Source of the DNA: Actinoplanes derwentensis
Lineage (GTDB): Bacteria; Actinomycetota; Actinomycetes; Mycobacteriales; Micromonosporaceae
Length of the DNA: 64,000 nucleotides
Assembly: GCF_900104725.1 (NCBI RefSeq)
Contig: NZ_LT629758.1
Span: 620,001-684,000 of the forward strand
Direction: 5' to 3'
Position numbers and translations under genes: made by a program
Part shown: positions 39,456 to 48,445 of the stretch, one piece after another
Position numbering within the stretch: the first letter of the stretch is position 1
Layout: every line of letters begins with the position of its first letter
The notes under the pieces: generated by a model
The model's input: only the letters and a program-made list of their open reading frames with translations
Told to the model about the DNA's origin: nothing
The model's database searches: none

Positions 39456-40931
39456 GTGTCTCAGTCCGCCGAGACGGTCAGTGAAGCCCACGAACAGGGT
39501 CGTCGTCTGCGGGTGCTGTTCGACAACCTGCCGGCGTTGAGTGCCTATTGGGATCGAGACCTGCGTAACGTCATCGCCAATCGGTCCTACATCGAATGGT
39601 TCGGACATGCCCCGGAACAGATGGTCGGAATGCATATCCGGGATGTGTTGGGCGAGACCCTGTACGCGAAGAACCTGCCCTACATCGAAGGTGTCCTGGC
39701 GGGCCGTGAGCAGTGCTTCAAACGCACGATCGTGGACACCAGCGGTGCGGCCCGGCCCACCCGGGCCTACTACGTACCGGACGTCGTCCACGGACGGGTG
39801 GCCGGCTTCTTCGTCCTGGTCACCGACGTCGCTCCGCTGCTGGAGGCCGAGCGGGATCTGGCCGAGGCGCAGCGGCTGGCCGAGCTGGGCAGCTGGCAGC
39901 TGGACGTGCTGGCCGGAACGGTGACCTGGTCGGCGGAGATGTACCAGATCCACGGCGTCGATCCCGAGTCCTTCCCGATCAGCATGGACCGCTATCTGGA
40001 CATGGTGCATCCCGGCGACCGGGACCGGCTGACGGACGTCTTCCGTACCGCCGTCGCCACCGGAACCGGATACGAGGTCGACTACCGCCTGATCCGGCCG
40101 GACTCCCAGGTCCGGGACATGCACGGTCGCGGACTCCCGCAAACCGATGACAACGGCAGGGTGGTACGCCTGCGCGGCACCACTCAGGATGTCTCCACTA
40201 CTCGCCGGGCCGCCCGGGAGCTGCGCCGCATCAATCGGGAACTCAGCGACGCCAACCAGCTGCAGGCCGACATGATCGGCATGCTCGGCCACGACGTACG
40301 CCAACCACTGACAAACCTTCTCGCCCATCTCACCGAACTCACCGACGCATGGGACGACACCGATGAGCGCACCAGGAGGGCCGATCTGAACCGCGCCACG
40401 GCGGCCGCTCACCGCCTGGCCACCCTCGTCGACGACATCCTGACCATGGCACGGCTCGACGCCGGCGCCATCGTCTGCCAGCCCCGTACCCTTCTGCTGG
40501 CCACCGCCGTCCAGGAGGTCGCAGGCCAGATACCTGAGGACATCGCGGTCGACATCGACCTTGATCGGTACGTCGACATCGACCCCTTCCACCTCCGTCA
40601 GATCCTCACCAACCTGATCGGCAACGCCGTCAAGTTCGGCCGGCCGCCGTTCGGTGTCACCGCGGCCACCACCGAGAACGAGACCACTGTCAGCGTGTAC
40701 GACTACGGCGAAGGCGTCCCCGACGAATTCGTTCCCCACCTGTTCGAACGATTCGCCCGCGCCACGGCCGGCATCGCCACCCGCAGACCGGGCACCGGTC
40801 TCGGTCTCTACCTGGTCCGCCGGCTGGCAGAGACCAACGGCGGCACCCTCACCTACCGCCACCACAAGCCCCAGGGAGCGTGCTTCACCCTCACCCTCCG
40901 GCTCGCTCCCCACACCGGTTCCTCTCGGTAG
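39456..40931 (+). CDS. Cytoplasmic PAS-PAS histidine kinase
   Basis: The 491-residue protein has no membrane helix. PAS domain one (about residues 15-125: LRVLFDNLPALSAYWDRDL) is followed by a second PAS/PAC (about 140-250: LGSWQLDVLAGTVTWSAEM and RLRGTTQDVSTTRRAA). The kinase core has MLGHDVRQPLTNLLAHL with H279, NLIGNAVKFG, DYGEGVPDEFVPHLFERF and RPGTGLGLYLVRRLA. The kinase half is close to that of the kinase at 26618, down to HDVRQPLT and HLFERF. GTG 39456 has a GGGAG site. It lies upstream of the PilZ and GGDEF-EAL genes, which suggests a signalling neighbourhood. No response regulator is adjacent. Confidence 0.92.
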   Translation: MSQSAETVSEAHEQGRRLRVLFDNLPALSAYWDRDLRNVIANRSYIEWFGHAPEQMVGMHIRDVLGETLYAKNLPYIEGVLAGREQCFKRTIVDTSGAARPTRAYYVPDVVHGRVAGFFVLVTDVAPLLEAERDLAEAQRLAELGSWQLDVLAGTVTWSAEMYQIHGVDPESFPISMDRYLDMVHPGDRDRLTDVFRTAVATGTGYEVDYRLIRPDSQVRDMHGRGLPQTDDNGRVVRLRGTTQDVSTTRRAARELRRINRELSDANQLQADMIGMLGHDVRQPLTNLLAHLTELTDAWDDTDERTRRADLNRATAAAHRLATLVDDILTMARLDAGAIVCQPRTLLLATAVQEVAGQIPEDIAVDIDLDRYVDIDPFHLRQILTNLIGNAVKFGRPPFGVTAATTENETTVSVYDYGEGVPDEFVPHLFERFARATAGIATRRPGTGLGLYLVRRLAETNGGTLTYRHHKPQGACFTLTLRLAPHTGSSR

Positions 40932-41292
40932 CACCGCCGGTGAGAAACCCGCGGTGATGAGCTGTGGACGGTGCCCGGTGATCCCTCCCGGTGCTGGACG
41001 CTCGCCCGCCACCACGAGACCGAGGGGACCGGCGCCCCGACGACGTCCGGTCCTGCCGGGAGTATCGGTCAGCGGCTGGTCCAGCGGACCGGAGTGACGG
41101 TGCCGATCGGATCGGCGAAGCGACCCGGTCAGGGATCGGGTGCCGGCAGTGGTCGTGTACATCGGGACGGCGCACACCCCGGCCTACCCTGGCGTGCTGA
41201 CCTGCACCTGGGGGGTGGTTCGCGACGGTACTGTCTAGGTCGGGAGGGTTCGACCGGACCGCGATTCGCACGCCCAGAAGGATCTGACGATT
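40932..41292. other. 361-bp gap, promoter of the PilZ gene
   Basis: No gene is supported. TACTGT and TACCCT boxes occur at about 41230 and 41190. AGAAGGA lies about nine bases before the PilZ ATG. A very short open frame beginning GTG near 41197 (13 sense codons) is noted without support. Confidence 0.4.
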
Positions 41293-41907
41293 ATGGTCAA
41301 TACCTCGGAAGAGCCTCGTCCGTGGACCGTTCCCACCGCCAGCGCGTCGCTCGGCGGTGGCACGGCCCGGAACTGCCGGGTTTCGCGGGAGAGCGACGGC
41401 ACGCTCCGGCTGAGCCTCACCGGCTTCGCCATGGTCGGTGTCGACGTGGTCCTGACCTGGACGCAGAACGGCAACGGCTTCAGTATCGTGGGCACAGTAG
41501 TGCCGCCGCCTCCCGGTGGCATGCCCGGCGTGTACATGCGGGTGGACACGGCAGTCGGCGCCGTCGACCGGCGACGCTTCCGGCGCGTCTCGGTGCAGGT
41601 GCCGGTCGTGGTGATCCTGCCCTCGGGCCGGATGTTTCCCGGCCTGGCAAGCGACCTGTCGCTGGGCGGGGCGCGAGTCATCGTCGATCTAGAAGTCGAC
41701 GACCTCGGTGAGGAGACGCTGATCCACCTGGCCGAGGGACTGGCCCCCGGCCAGTCGGTCACCCTGGAAGTGTTACTGCCAGACGGCTCCGCGGAATTGC
41801 ACTGTCAGGTGGGCGGCAGCGAAGAACTCGGAGACGTCCGCCTGCTGTTCGTGGACATGCACGCCGAGGTCCGCGACCGGCTCGACGCCTTTCAGAAGAC
41901 CCAGTGA
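41293..41907 (+). CDS. PilZ domain (c-di-GMP receptor) protein
   Basis: The 204-residue protein has a YcgR-like N-terminal barrel (about residues 15-90) and a PilZ domain (about 93-200). The c-di-GMP-binding motifs are present: the R-x-x-x-R stretch DRRRFRR (R93 to R98) and DLSLGGARV (D121-x-S123-x-x-G126). This supports genuine c-di-GMP binding. Next to a diguanylate-cyclase gene 130 bp downstream on the same strand, so it is the probable reader for the signal made there. The output partner is unknown. Confidence 0.93.
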   Translation: MVNTSEEPRPWTVPTASASLGGGTARNCRVSRESDGTLRLSLTGFAMVGVDVVLTWTQNGNGFSIVGTVVPPPPGGMPGVYMRVDTAVGAVDRRRFRRVSVQVPVVVILPSGRMFPGLASDLSLGGARVIVDLEVDDLGEETLIHLAEGLAPGQSVTLEVLLPDGSAELHCQVGGSEELGDVRLLFVDMHAEVRDRLDAFQKTQ

Positions 41908-41964
41908 CTTCAGGTCCGCTGGATACTCCGCCCAGCCCTCAGCATCGTCTGACGCATCACCACT

Positions 41965-41988
41965 CTTGCAGAGAGTGATCGGCACATG
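41965..41988 (+). promoter_or_regulatory. Hairpin ahead of the GGDEF-EAL gene
   Basis: ATCACCACTCT and AGAGAGTGAT can pair around a TGC loop with one mismatch and one bulge, about 50 bases before the GGDEF-EAL start. It could be a terminator for the PilZ transcript or a leader structure. No T-tract follows, so its role is open. Confidence 0.4.
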
Positions 41989-42038
41989 CCATCTCCGCAT
42001 ACCCGCTGAATGTTTACGCGGTCCGTTTGTCTGCCGAT

Positions 42039-44348
42039 GTGAAGGTCATGGGAGAACCGGTCGATCGGCCCCCGGTCACATCGCGGGTGGCAATCTGGGG
42101 GTGTGGGATTCTTCTGATCCCTATCCTGGTGCAGAGTGTCACGGGATGGGGCGCCGACCACGCGTTGCTGATCAATGATCTGACCCGAATCCCTGTCACA
42201 CTGCTGACTGCGGTGCTGAGTCTGCGGCTGCTGCGCGGAACTTCCCTGAGCCCGCGGCGGTATCGCGCCTGGCGATGGCTGGGGGCGGGCTTCGTCTGCC
42301 AGTTCGCCGCCCACATGGCATCCCTGATCCATACGATCCTGCGCCAGCCGCCCGACTATCCCAACGCGGCCGACTATCTGTACGCGATCGCGATCCCCTG
42401 TTCGGTCGTCGGCCTGCTGTTGCTCGCCAGTGCCCCGCGCAGCCGCGCCGAACGCATGAAGATGCTGATCGACTCGATCACCGTGCTGGTCGGAGCCTCC
42501 ATGGCGATCTGGTACCTGGAGATCGCGCCGATCATGCAGATACCCGGCGCCGATCTCGAGATGCTGGTGTTCTCCGCCGCCGTCCCGGTTCTCGACCTGG
42601 TACTGATCTTCGCGCTGGTCGTTCTGGTCATGCGCCGCGCGACAGCCGCCACCCCGGTGCGGCTGCTGGCGGCATCAGCCGCTCTCAAAGTGCTGGCCGA
42701 CACCTCCTACACCATCACCTACGTGCAGTTCGGCATCGCCCTCGCCCCGGGGACGTGGCCCTTTCTGTTGTGGGCCGCGGCGGACCTCCTCGCGCTGCTG
42801 GCCGTCCACCACCAGGCGCGCGAGCGGGACGAACCGCTCCCCGACGGGCACCACCCCAAGCGCTTGGTCAGCTGGCTCCCGTACGGTGCGATCGTCCTCG
42901 CCTACGGTCTGCTCGCCTTCGTCGGGCGTCACCAATCGCTGTATTCCCTCGGCGGGATGATCCTGGGTGCCATCGTCCTCACCGCCCTGGTGATCGGCCG
43001 ACAGATCCTCGCCCAGCACGACAACCGCCGGCTGGCCGTCACCGACCCGCTCACCAAACTGTCCAACCGCGCGCTCCTCACCGACCGTCTGGCCGATATG
43101 ATCCGGCAGCCGGTCAGCAAGAGCCGGCACAGCGCGTTGCTGCTCATCGACCTAGACCGCTTCAAGCCGATCAACGACACGCACGGGCACGAGGCCGGGG
43201 ACGCCGTCCTCGTGGCGGTGGGTTCGGTGCTGCGCTCGGTCATCCGTTCCGGCGATACCGCGGGCCGGTTGGGCGGCGACGAGTTCGCCCTGCTGCTGCC
43301 CGATCTGCCCAGCCGGGCCATGGCCGAAAGCATCGCCCAGCGACTGATCGAAGCCCTGCGCACACCGGTTGTCTTCGGCGAGGTGCTGCTCAGCGTCGAA
43401 GCGAGCATCGGCGTGGCATTCCGCGATGAAACGGTCACCAGCCCCGAACAGTTGATCGCCAACGCAGACACCGCGATGTACGCGATCAAGCGCTCGGGTC
43501 GTGGAGATTACCGGATCTACCACGCGGACATGGATGTCCGGTCCCGCGACAACGAACTGCGGCATGCTCTGGATCGCCATGAGTTCATCGTTCACTACCA
43601 GCCGATAGTCTCCTTGACGGGAAGCTCCGACAACGGGGTCGAGGCACTGGTGCGCTGGAACCACCCGGATCGGGGTCTTCTGCCGCCGGCCGCCTTCCTC
43701 ACGGCGGCCGAGGACACCGGCGCCTTGATCCCGATCGGAGAATGGGTCCTGCGTGAGTCCTGCGGACAGATGGTCCGGTGGCAGCGACAGAATCCGCTGA
43801 CGGCTCCGTCCTGGCTGAGCGTCAACCTCTCTGCGAGCCAGGTCAGGCACCCCGGGCTGGCCGACATGTTCCGCGCCGTGCTGGACGACACCGCCTTCCC
43901 GGCCGCCCGGCTGATGGTGGAGCTACCCGAGAACAGCCTTCTGGAGCCCGACGAGCGAACCGCGGCGAACCTGCAGGCTCTGCACGCTCTCGGTGTCAGA
44001 CTCGCCGTCGACAACTTCGGAATCGGCCACTCAGCCATCGGCTACTTCAAGTCCGTGCCGCTGAGCGTAATCAAGCTCGACAGAACGCTGGTGGCGCGTA
44101 TCGATGTCGATCCGGACTCACACGACGTCATCGAAGCCCTCATGAGGCTGGCCTCAGCATTCAAACTGCACTCTGTGGCCTCGGGGGTGGAAAACGCCGG
44201 CCAGGCCGATCGTCTGGTCAGGATGGGGTGCGGCTACGGACAGGGCTACCACCTAGGGCGGCCGATGACGGCCGAAACCATTACCGGGCTGCTGGCCGCG
44301 AGCGCCTATCCTTCTTCACCGGCAGAGGCGACGATCGTCAACGGGTAA
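42039..44348 (+). CDS. Membrane GGDEF-EAL protein with degenerate EAL site
   Basis: The roughly 769-residue protein has an N-terminal sensor of about nine or ten membrane helices (to about residue 330), a GGDEF domain (about 335-500), and an EAL domain (about 510-765). The cyclase site is intact (GGDEF, residues 412-416), and an RSGD inhibitory I-site sits five residues before it, as in feedback-controlled cyclases. In the phosphodiesterase half, E535-A-L is intact, but the metal pair reads VDNFGIGHS (second Asp is N659) and the EGxE motif reads SGVE (first Glu is S715). Both changed residues are needed for hydrolysis in studied EAL enzymes. GTG 42039 is chosen because a 10-codon leader ORF from ATG 42010 ends with an overlapping GTGA; ATG 42048 is an alternative. 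Confidence 0.92.
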   Translation: MKVMGEPVDRPPVTSRVAIWGCGILLIPILVQSVTGWGADHALLINDLTRIPVTLLTAVLSLRLLRGTSLSPRRYRAWRWLGAGFVCQFAAHMASLIHTILRQPPDYPNAADYLYAIAIPCSVVGLLLLASAPRSRAERMKMLIDSITVLVGASMAIWYLEIAPIMQIPGADLEMLVFSAAVPVLDLVLIFALVVLVMRRATAATPVRLLAASAALKVLADTSYTITYVQFGIALAPGTWPFLLWAAADLLALLAVHHQARERDEPLPDGHHPKRLVSWLPYGAIVLAYGLLAFVGRHQSLYSLGGMILGAIVLTALVIGRQILAQHDNRRLAVTDPLTKLSNRALLTDRLADMIRQPVSKSRHSALLLIDLDRFKPINDTHGHEAGDAVLVAVGSVLRSVIRSGDTAGRLGGDEFALLLPDLPSRAMAESIAQRLIEALRTPVVFGEVLLSVEASIGVAFRDETVTSPEQLIANADTAMYAIKRSGRGDYRIYHADMDVRSRDNELRHALDRHEFIVHYQPIVSLTGSSDNGVEALVRWNHPDRGLLPPAAFLTAAEDTGALIPIGEWVLRESCGQMVRWQRQNPLTAPSWLSVNLSASQVRHPGLADMFRAVLDDTAFPAARLMVELPENSLLEPDERTAANLQALHALGVRLAVDNFGIGHSAIGYFKSVPLSVIKLDRTLVARIDVDPDSHDVIEALMRLASAFKLHSVASGVENAGQADRLVRMGCGYGQGYHLGRPMTAETITGLLAASAYPSSPAEATIVNG

Positions 44349-44542
44349 CCGGCGACGATCGGTGGCTGTCCGTACTGGGTGGCGTTGCCGATCAGGCCTC
44401 GGCACGGCCGTTCTGGAGCTGCGTCATCGGCGAATAGCGTATTACCCATCGGAGATGGGGTGCATGAGCCGATTCAGGAGTGCACCCGGCCCGCCACCGG
44501 GCTTCACCCCGTACCGCAACCGGATCTTCCGACTGTTCCCCC

Positions 44543-45478
44543 GTGCCCAGTGTTACTGATGACGTCGTCCTCGACCCTGCCGTCGCCCACCCCGAACTGG
44601 GCTTTCTCCGCGCCAAGCTGGCGGAGGGAGACTGGTGGTCCTGCCGTCCCGTGTTGGACGCCGCCGCCCCGGACGCCCGCACCTGGCTGCTGCGGGCCGC
44701 CTGTGACGTACCGGGCATCGCCGACATGCTGCGGTACGTGCTCCTGGTCAACCCGCAGGACAGCACCGCCGCGGCCCTGCTCGGCATGCACCTGACCGAT
44801 GTCGGTTGGCAGATCCGGACCGGAGCCCGCGCGAACGATGTCAGCGACGCCCAGTTCGAGGCCTTCCACGACTGGCTGGCCAAGGCGGAGATCGTGCTGA
44901 TCGAGGGGACCGCCCGCTGCCCGCAGGATCCGGCGCTGTGGTCGGCCCGTCTGACCGCCGCCCGCGGGCTGTCGCTGGGCCTGTCCGAGGCGAAACGCCG
45001 GTACGCCCGGCTGGCCGCCGTCGACCCGCACCACCTGCCCGGGCAGTTGCAGTACCTGCAGCAGATCTGCCCGAAATGGGGTGGCGACTGGGATCTACTG
45101 CACTCGTGGGCGACCGAGCAGATGCTGGCCGCGCCACCCGGCGCACCGCAGGGCGTGCTGGTGGCGACCGCGCACCTGGAACACTGGCTGGAGTTACCGG
45201 ACGACAGTCCATACCTGACCGGCACGGTGGTTCGTGAGGCCGTTTACCAGGCTGCCCACCGGTCGATCTGGCACGACGGGTTCCGCCGCGATCCCGGCTG
45301 GGTGCCGCTGGTCAGCACCTTCGCGATGCTGTTCGCTCTGATGGCGGATCAGCCGGCCGCCGCGGCCACGTTCGCGATGACGGGGCGGCTGGCGAGCGAA
45401 CATCCGTGGATGATGATCGGTGATCCGGTCACCGAGATCCGTAAGTACCGTCGCAAGGCCCAGTCAGGAGCGCGATGA
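44543..45478 (+). CDS. DUF4034-like protein
   Basis: The 311-residue, helix-rich soluble protein resembles DUF4034 proteins: LDPAVAHPELGFLRAKLAEGDWW at the start, WLLRAACDVPGIADMLRYVL, NPQDSTAAALLGMHLTDVGWQIR, FEAFHDWLAKAEIVLIEGTA, and LPGQLQYLQQICPKWGGDWDLL late in the chain. The pattern is of TPR-like helical repeats (A-x-x-L-x-A pairs), so it may be a scaffold. No catalytic residues stand out. GTG 44543 is chosen by family similarity. Its stop overlaps the next start in ATGA, so it is coupled to the M16-like gene. Confidence 0.75.
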   Translation: MPSVTDDVVLDPAVAHPELGFLRAKLAEGDWWSCRPVLDAAAPDARTWLLRAACDVPGIADMLRYVLLVNPQDSTAAALLGMHLTDVGWQIRTGARANDVSDAQFEAFHDWLAKAEIVLIEGTARCPQDPALWSARLTAARGLSLGLSEAKRRYARLAAVDPHHLPGQLQYLQQICPKWGGDWDLLHSWATEQMLAAPPGAPQGVLVATAHLEHWLELPDDSPYLTGTVVREAVYQAAHRSIWHDGFRRDPGWVPLVSTFAMLFALMADQPAAAATFAMTGRLASEHPWMMIGDPVTEIRKYRRKAQSGAR

Positions 45479-47088
45479 TCCACCAGTTCGAGGTCGACGG
45501 CGTACCGGCGATCTTCTCGCCGTCGACCGGACCGACCCGGGCCGGTCTGGTCTTCCGCGTCGGGTTCGCCGACGAGACGCTGCCCCGGGCCGGCATCACC
45601 CACCTGCTCGAGCATCTCGCCCTGCACCGGATCGGGCGGGAGTACCACTCCAACGGCACCACCACCGTCGAGCACACCTCGTTCCACATGCAGGGCTCGA
45701 ACGGGGACGTGGTCGCGTTCCTCACCGGGGTCTGCGCGGCTCTGACCGACCTGCCGATGGACCGGATGCCGGTGGAGAAGGATCTGCTGCGCGCCGAGGC
45801 CGCGCGCCGCCGCCCGTCGGTGTACGAGCGGATGGCGCTGTGGCGGCACGGCGCCGTCGACTACGGCGTCTCCGGGTACCCCGAGACGGGTCTCGCCGCG
45901 ATCACCGAAAACGATCTCCGGGAGTGGGCAGCACGGTATTTCACCAGGGACAACGCGGTTCTCTGGGTGACCGGCCCGGCCGTTCCGGAGGGTCTGCGGC
46001 TGGCGTTGCCGGCCGGGCAGCGCCGCCCGTGCCCGCAGCCGTCGTCGGCGCTGCCGGTGACCCCGGCCTGGTTCGGCGGCACCGGGGACGCCGTCGCCTG
46101 GAGCACGGTGGTGCCGCACAGCCCGGCCGCGGAGGTCTTCGCCGACCTGCTGGAGCGGTCGATGTTCCGTGACCTGCGCACCGTCGGCGGCATCTCCTAC
46201 ACCGCGGCGACCAGCATGCAGCGGATGGGACCCAACACCATGATCCTCGGGTACGCCGACGCCGTCCCGGACTCCCACCAGGCAGTGCTCGGCGGCATGA
46301 TCGACGTGCTGGCCGCGTTCGGGGCGGGCCGCATCGACCGGGGTGACCTGGCCCTGTCGATCCGCCCGGACATCGAGGAGGACCTGCCGGAACAGGCGCT
46401 GAACGTGCTCGCCGGCCGGCCGGTCCAGTCCGCTGAGCAGCGGGCCGCCCAGATCGCCGCGGTCACGGCCGACGACATCGTGGCGGTCGCGCGGACGGCG
46501 TACGCCGCAGGGCTGTTGATGGTCCCGGACGGCACCAGCGCGCAGTGGGCCGGATACGTGACCGCCCCGCTCTGGTCGGAGGAGACGGTCAGCGGTACGG
46601 CGTATCCCGCGCGCACCCGCCGCAAGGCGCGCCTGATCGTCGCGCCCGACGGGGTGAGCCTGGTCGCCGGGGAGCAGCCGATCACCGTACGATTCGCCGC
46701 CTGTGCCCTGTATCGGGCCTGGCCGGACGGGGCGCGACAGCTGATCGGCCACGACGCGATCGCCGTGCACATCGAACCGGAGCTGTTCCGCAACGGCGTG
46801 AAGGCGATCGCCGAGTTGGACGCGCGGGTACCGGCCGGGTTGCGTGTCGACGAGCCGCCCCGCAGCCCGGAGGCCGTCCCGGTCGTCCGGCTGCGTGACC
46901 GGCTGCCCCGATTCGAGCGTTTCCACCTGATGGTCGCGCTGCTGATCGCCTACGTGATCACGGTGACCGGGCTGGTCCTCTGGCAGGAGAAGTACTACAT
47001 CCAGCTGATCATGCACGTGACGTTCGCGGCCCTGGCGTTCCGCAACCTGCGCAACCGCCGCGCCCAGACACAGAGGAGATCCACGTGA
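45475..47088 (+). CDS. M16-like zinc peptidase with C-terminal membrane anchor
   Basis: The 537-residue protein resembles a single-chain pair of M16 (pitrilysin-type) lobes: an N-terminal active lobe with the inverted zinc motif H43-x-x-E46-H47 (ITHLLEHLALH) and a third-ligand candidate E108 in KDLLRAEAARR. A second lobe follows (about residues 200-330: DLRTVGGISYTAATSMQR, the R/Y region of the inactive half). It then has a small alpha/beta part and two C-terminal membrane segments (FHLMVALLIAYVITVTGLVL and YYIQLIMHVTFAALAF). Most M16 members are soluble, so the anchor is unusual. ATGA overlap upstream and GTGA overlap downstream bind it into a three-gene unit. Confidence 0.85.
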   Translation: MIHQFEVDGVPAIFSPSTGPTRAGLVFRVGFADETLPRAGITHLLEHLALHRIGREYHSNGTTTVEHTSFHMQGSNGDVVAFLTGVCAALTDLPMDRMPVEKDLLRAEAARRRPSVYERMALWRHGAVDYGVSGYPETGLAAITENDLREWAARYFTRDNAVLWVTGPAVPEGLRLALPAGQRRPCPQPSSALPVTPAWFGGTGDAVAWSTVVPHSPAAEVFADLLERSMFRDLRTVGGISYTAATSMQRMGPNTMILGYADAVPDSHQAVLGGMIDVLAAFGAGRIDRGDLALSIRPDIEEDLPEQALNVLAGRPVQSAEQRAAQIAAVTADDIVAVARTAYAAGLLMVPDGTSAQWAGYVTAPLWSEETVSGTAYPARTRRKARLIVAPDGVSLVAGEQPITVRFAACALYRAWPDGARQLIGHDAIAVHIEPELFRNGVKAIAELDARVPAGLRVDEPPRSPEAVPVVRLRDRLPRFERFHLMVALLIAYVITVTGLVLWQEKYYIQLIMHVTFAALAFRNLRNRRAQTQRRST

Positions 47089-47489
47089 TCGACAAGTTCA
47101 ACCCGGCGACCGTGCACGAGCCGTCCGGCTACAGCCACGTGACGATCTCGTCGGCCGGGCGACTCGCGCACCTGGCCGGTCAGTGTCCGCTCGACCTGTC
47201 CGGGAAGGTCGTCGGCCTGCCCGGCGACCATCACGCGCAGACCGCCCAGGTGATCACCAACTGCCTCGCCGTCTTGGAGGCGGCCGGTGCGAAACCCGGC
47301 GATGTGGTGCGCTCGATCGTCTACGTGGTCAGCCCGGACAGCGGCGTCCTGTCCGCGGTCTGGGACCAGCTGATGGAGTCGCCGCTGGCCGAGTCCTTCA
47401 CCAGCGCGAGCACCCTGCTCGGCGTCGCCTCCCTGGGCTACCGGGGCCAGCTGATCGAGATCGATCTGACCGCCGCTCTGCGATCTTGA
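47085..47489 (+). CDS. Rid family protein (RidA/YjgF-like) lacking the catalytic Arg
   Basis: The 134-residue protein has the chorismate-mutase-like Rid fold: GYSHVTISSAGRLAHLAGQ, DHHAQTAQVITNCLAVLEAAG, DVVRSIVYVVSPDS and a final strand LIEIDLTAAL. RidA enzymes deaminate reactive 2-aminoacrylate, using an arginine just after the P-A-R block. Here that place reads SASTLLGVASLGY with no arginine, so RidA deaminase activity is doubtful and a ligand-binding or different Rid subgroup is likely. GTG 47085 overlaps the preceding stop by four bases. Confidence 0.85.
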   Translation: MIDKFNPATVHEPSGYSHVTISSAGRLAHLAGQCPLDLSGKVVGLPGDHHAQTAQVITNCLAVLEAAGAKPGDVVRSIVYVVSPDSGVLSAVWDQLMESPLAESFTSASTLLGVASLGYRGQLIEIDLTAALRS

Positions 47490-47493
47490 ATTC

Positions 47494-47781
47494 GTGGAAG
47501 ACGACGTACTGACATTCCAGGCGCCGACCGACCGTCGCCTGGTCCGCTGGGCGGTCGAACGGAAGATCCGGTTCATCATGCTCGGCGCCAGCGCGGCCTT
47601 CTTGCCCGTGGCGGCACTTCTCGTAGCGGCCGGTCCCGGCGCCGCCGCCATCGGCGTGCTGATAGGCGCGGTTGTCGTGGCGCTGGTGATGCCCGGCCAG
47701 GCGGCCACCGGAGCGATGGCCCGGGTCACCGAGAACGAGCGGGCGCACCTTCTCCGGCTGTTCCGGTCCCAGGAGCGATGA
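47494..47781 (+). CDS. Small two-helix membrane protein
   Basis: The 95-residue protein has a soluble N-terminus, two membrane segments (FIMLGASAAFLPVAALLVAA and AAIGVLIGAVVVALVM) and a charged C-terminus (ENERAHLLRLFRS). Family not recognised. GTG 47494 is only four bases after the Rid stop, so it could be a fourth member of that unit, though it has no Shine-Dalgarno of its own. Confidence 0.7.
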   Translation: MEDDVLTFQAPTDRRLVRWAVERKIRFIMLGASAAFLPVAALLVAAGPGAAAIGVLIGAVVVALVMPGQAATGAMARVTENERAHLLRLFRSQER

Positions 47782-47841
47782 GTTTGCGACGATGCAGTGG
47801 TCTACCCCGGGTAAGCACGCTGATCTGAAAGGGACATCACC

Positions 47842-48444
47842 ATGGCCAAGGTCGTCTCCACACTGTTCATCTCCGCCGACGGGGTCGCCGAGATCGACCC
47901 GGACTGGCACTTCCCCTACTTCGACGAGAACATGGGGCGGTCCGTCGCCGAGGACTACGACACCGCCAACGTGCTCCTGATCGGGCGGGGGACGTACGAC
48001 AGTTTCGCCGGTGCCTGGCCCGACCGGGAAGCCGCCGGCGGTGACGACGCGCCGTTCGCCAAGCAGATCGGTGACCTCCGCAAGATCGTCGTGTCCCGGC
48101 AGGACTTGGAGTTCACCTGGCGCAACAGCGAACTGATCGGTGGCGAACTCGCGGCGTCGGTGGCCGCCCTCAAAGCCGACCCGGCGATCAAGGGCATCCT
48201 CATCCCCGGTTCCATCGGGGTGGTCCAGCAGTTGCTCGCCGCCGGTCTGGTCGACGAGCTGCGGCTGCTGATCCACCCGGTCGCCGCCCGCAAGGGCCGC
48301 AAGCTGTTCGACGACGGCGACAGCCCCTACCACCTGACGGTGACGGCCACCGAGGTCTTCCCGACCGGTGTGATCCGGGTGATCTACGCCCCCGGCGAGG
48401 GCCCGGCCCCGGCCGGTTACGCCGACGCCGTCAAGCAGCTGTAG
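47842..48444 (+). CDS. Dihydrofolate reductase/RibD C-terminal domain family protein
   Basis: The 200-residue protein has the RibD_C/DHFR fold: STLFISADGVAEIDPDWHF, NVLLIGRGTYDSFAGAWPDR (NADPH-binding phrase), LRKIVVSRQDLEFTW, ILIPGSIGVVQQLLAAGLVD and LLIHPVAARKGRKLF. Actinomycetes carry many of these small NADPH reductases with no assigned substrate. ATG 47842 has a GAAAGGGA site. Confidence 0.9.
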   Translation: MAKVVSTLFISADGVAEIDPDWHFPYFDENMGRSVAEDYDTANVLLIGRGTYDSFAGAWPDREAAGGDDAPFAKQIGDLRKIVVSRQDLEFTWRNSELIGGELAASVAALKADPAIKGILIPGSIGVVQQLLAAGLVDELRLLIHPVAARKGRKLFDDGDSPYHLTVTATEVFPTGVIRVIYAPGEGPAPAGYADAVKQL

Positions 48445-48445
48445 C

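Noticed and set aside
41197..41240. A tiny leader peptide ahead of the PilZ gene, after a TACCCT box.
   Set aside because: The box is only three bases from the start codon, too close for a leaderless start, and no regulation by such a peptide is evident.
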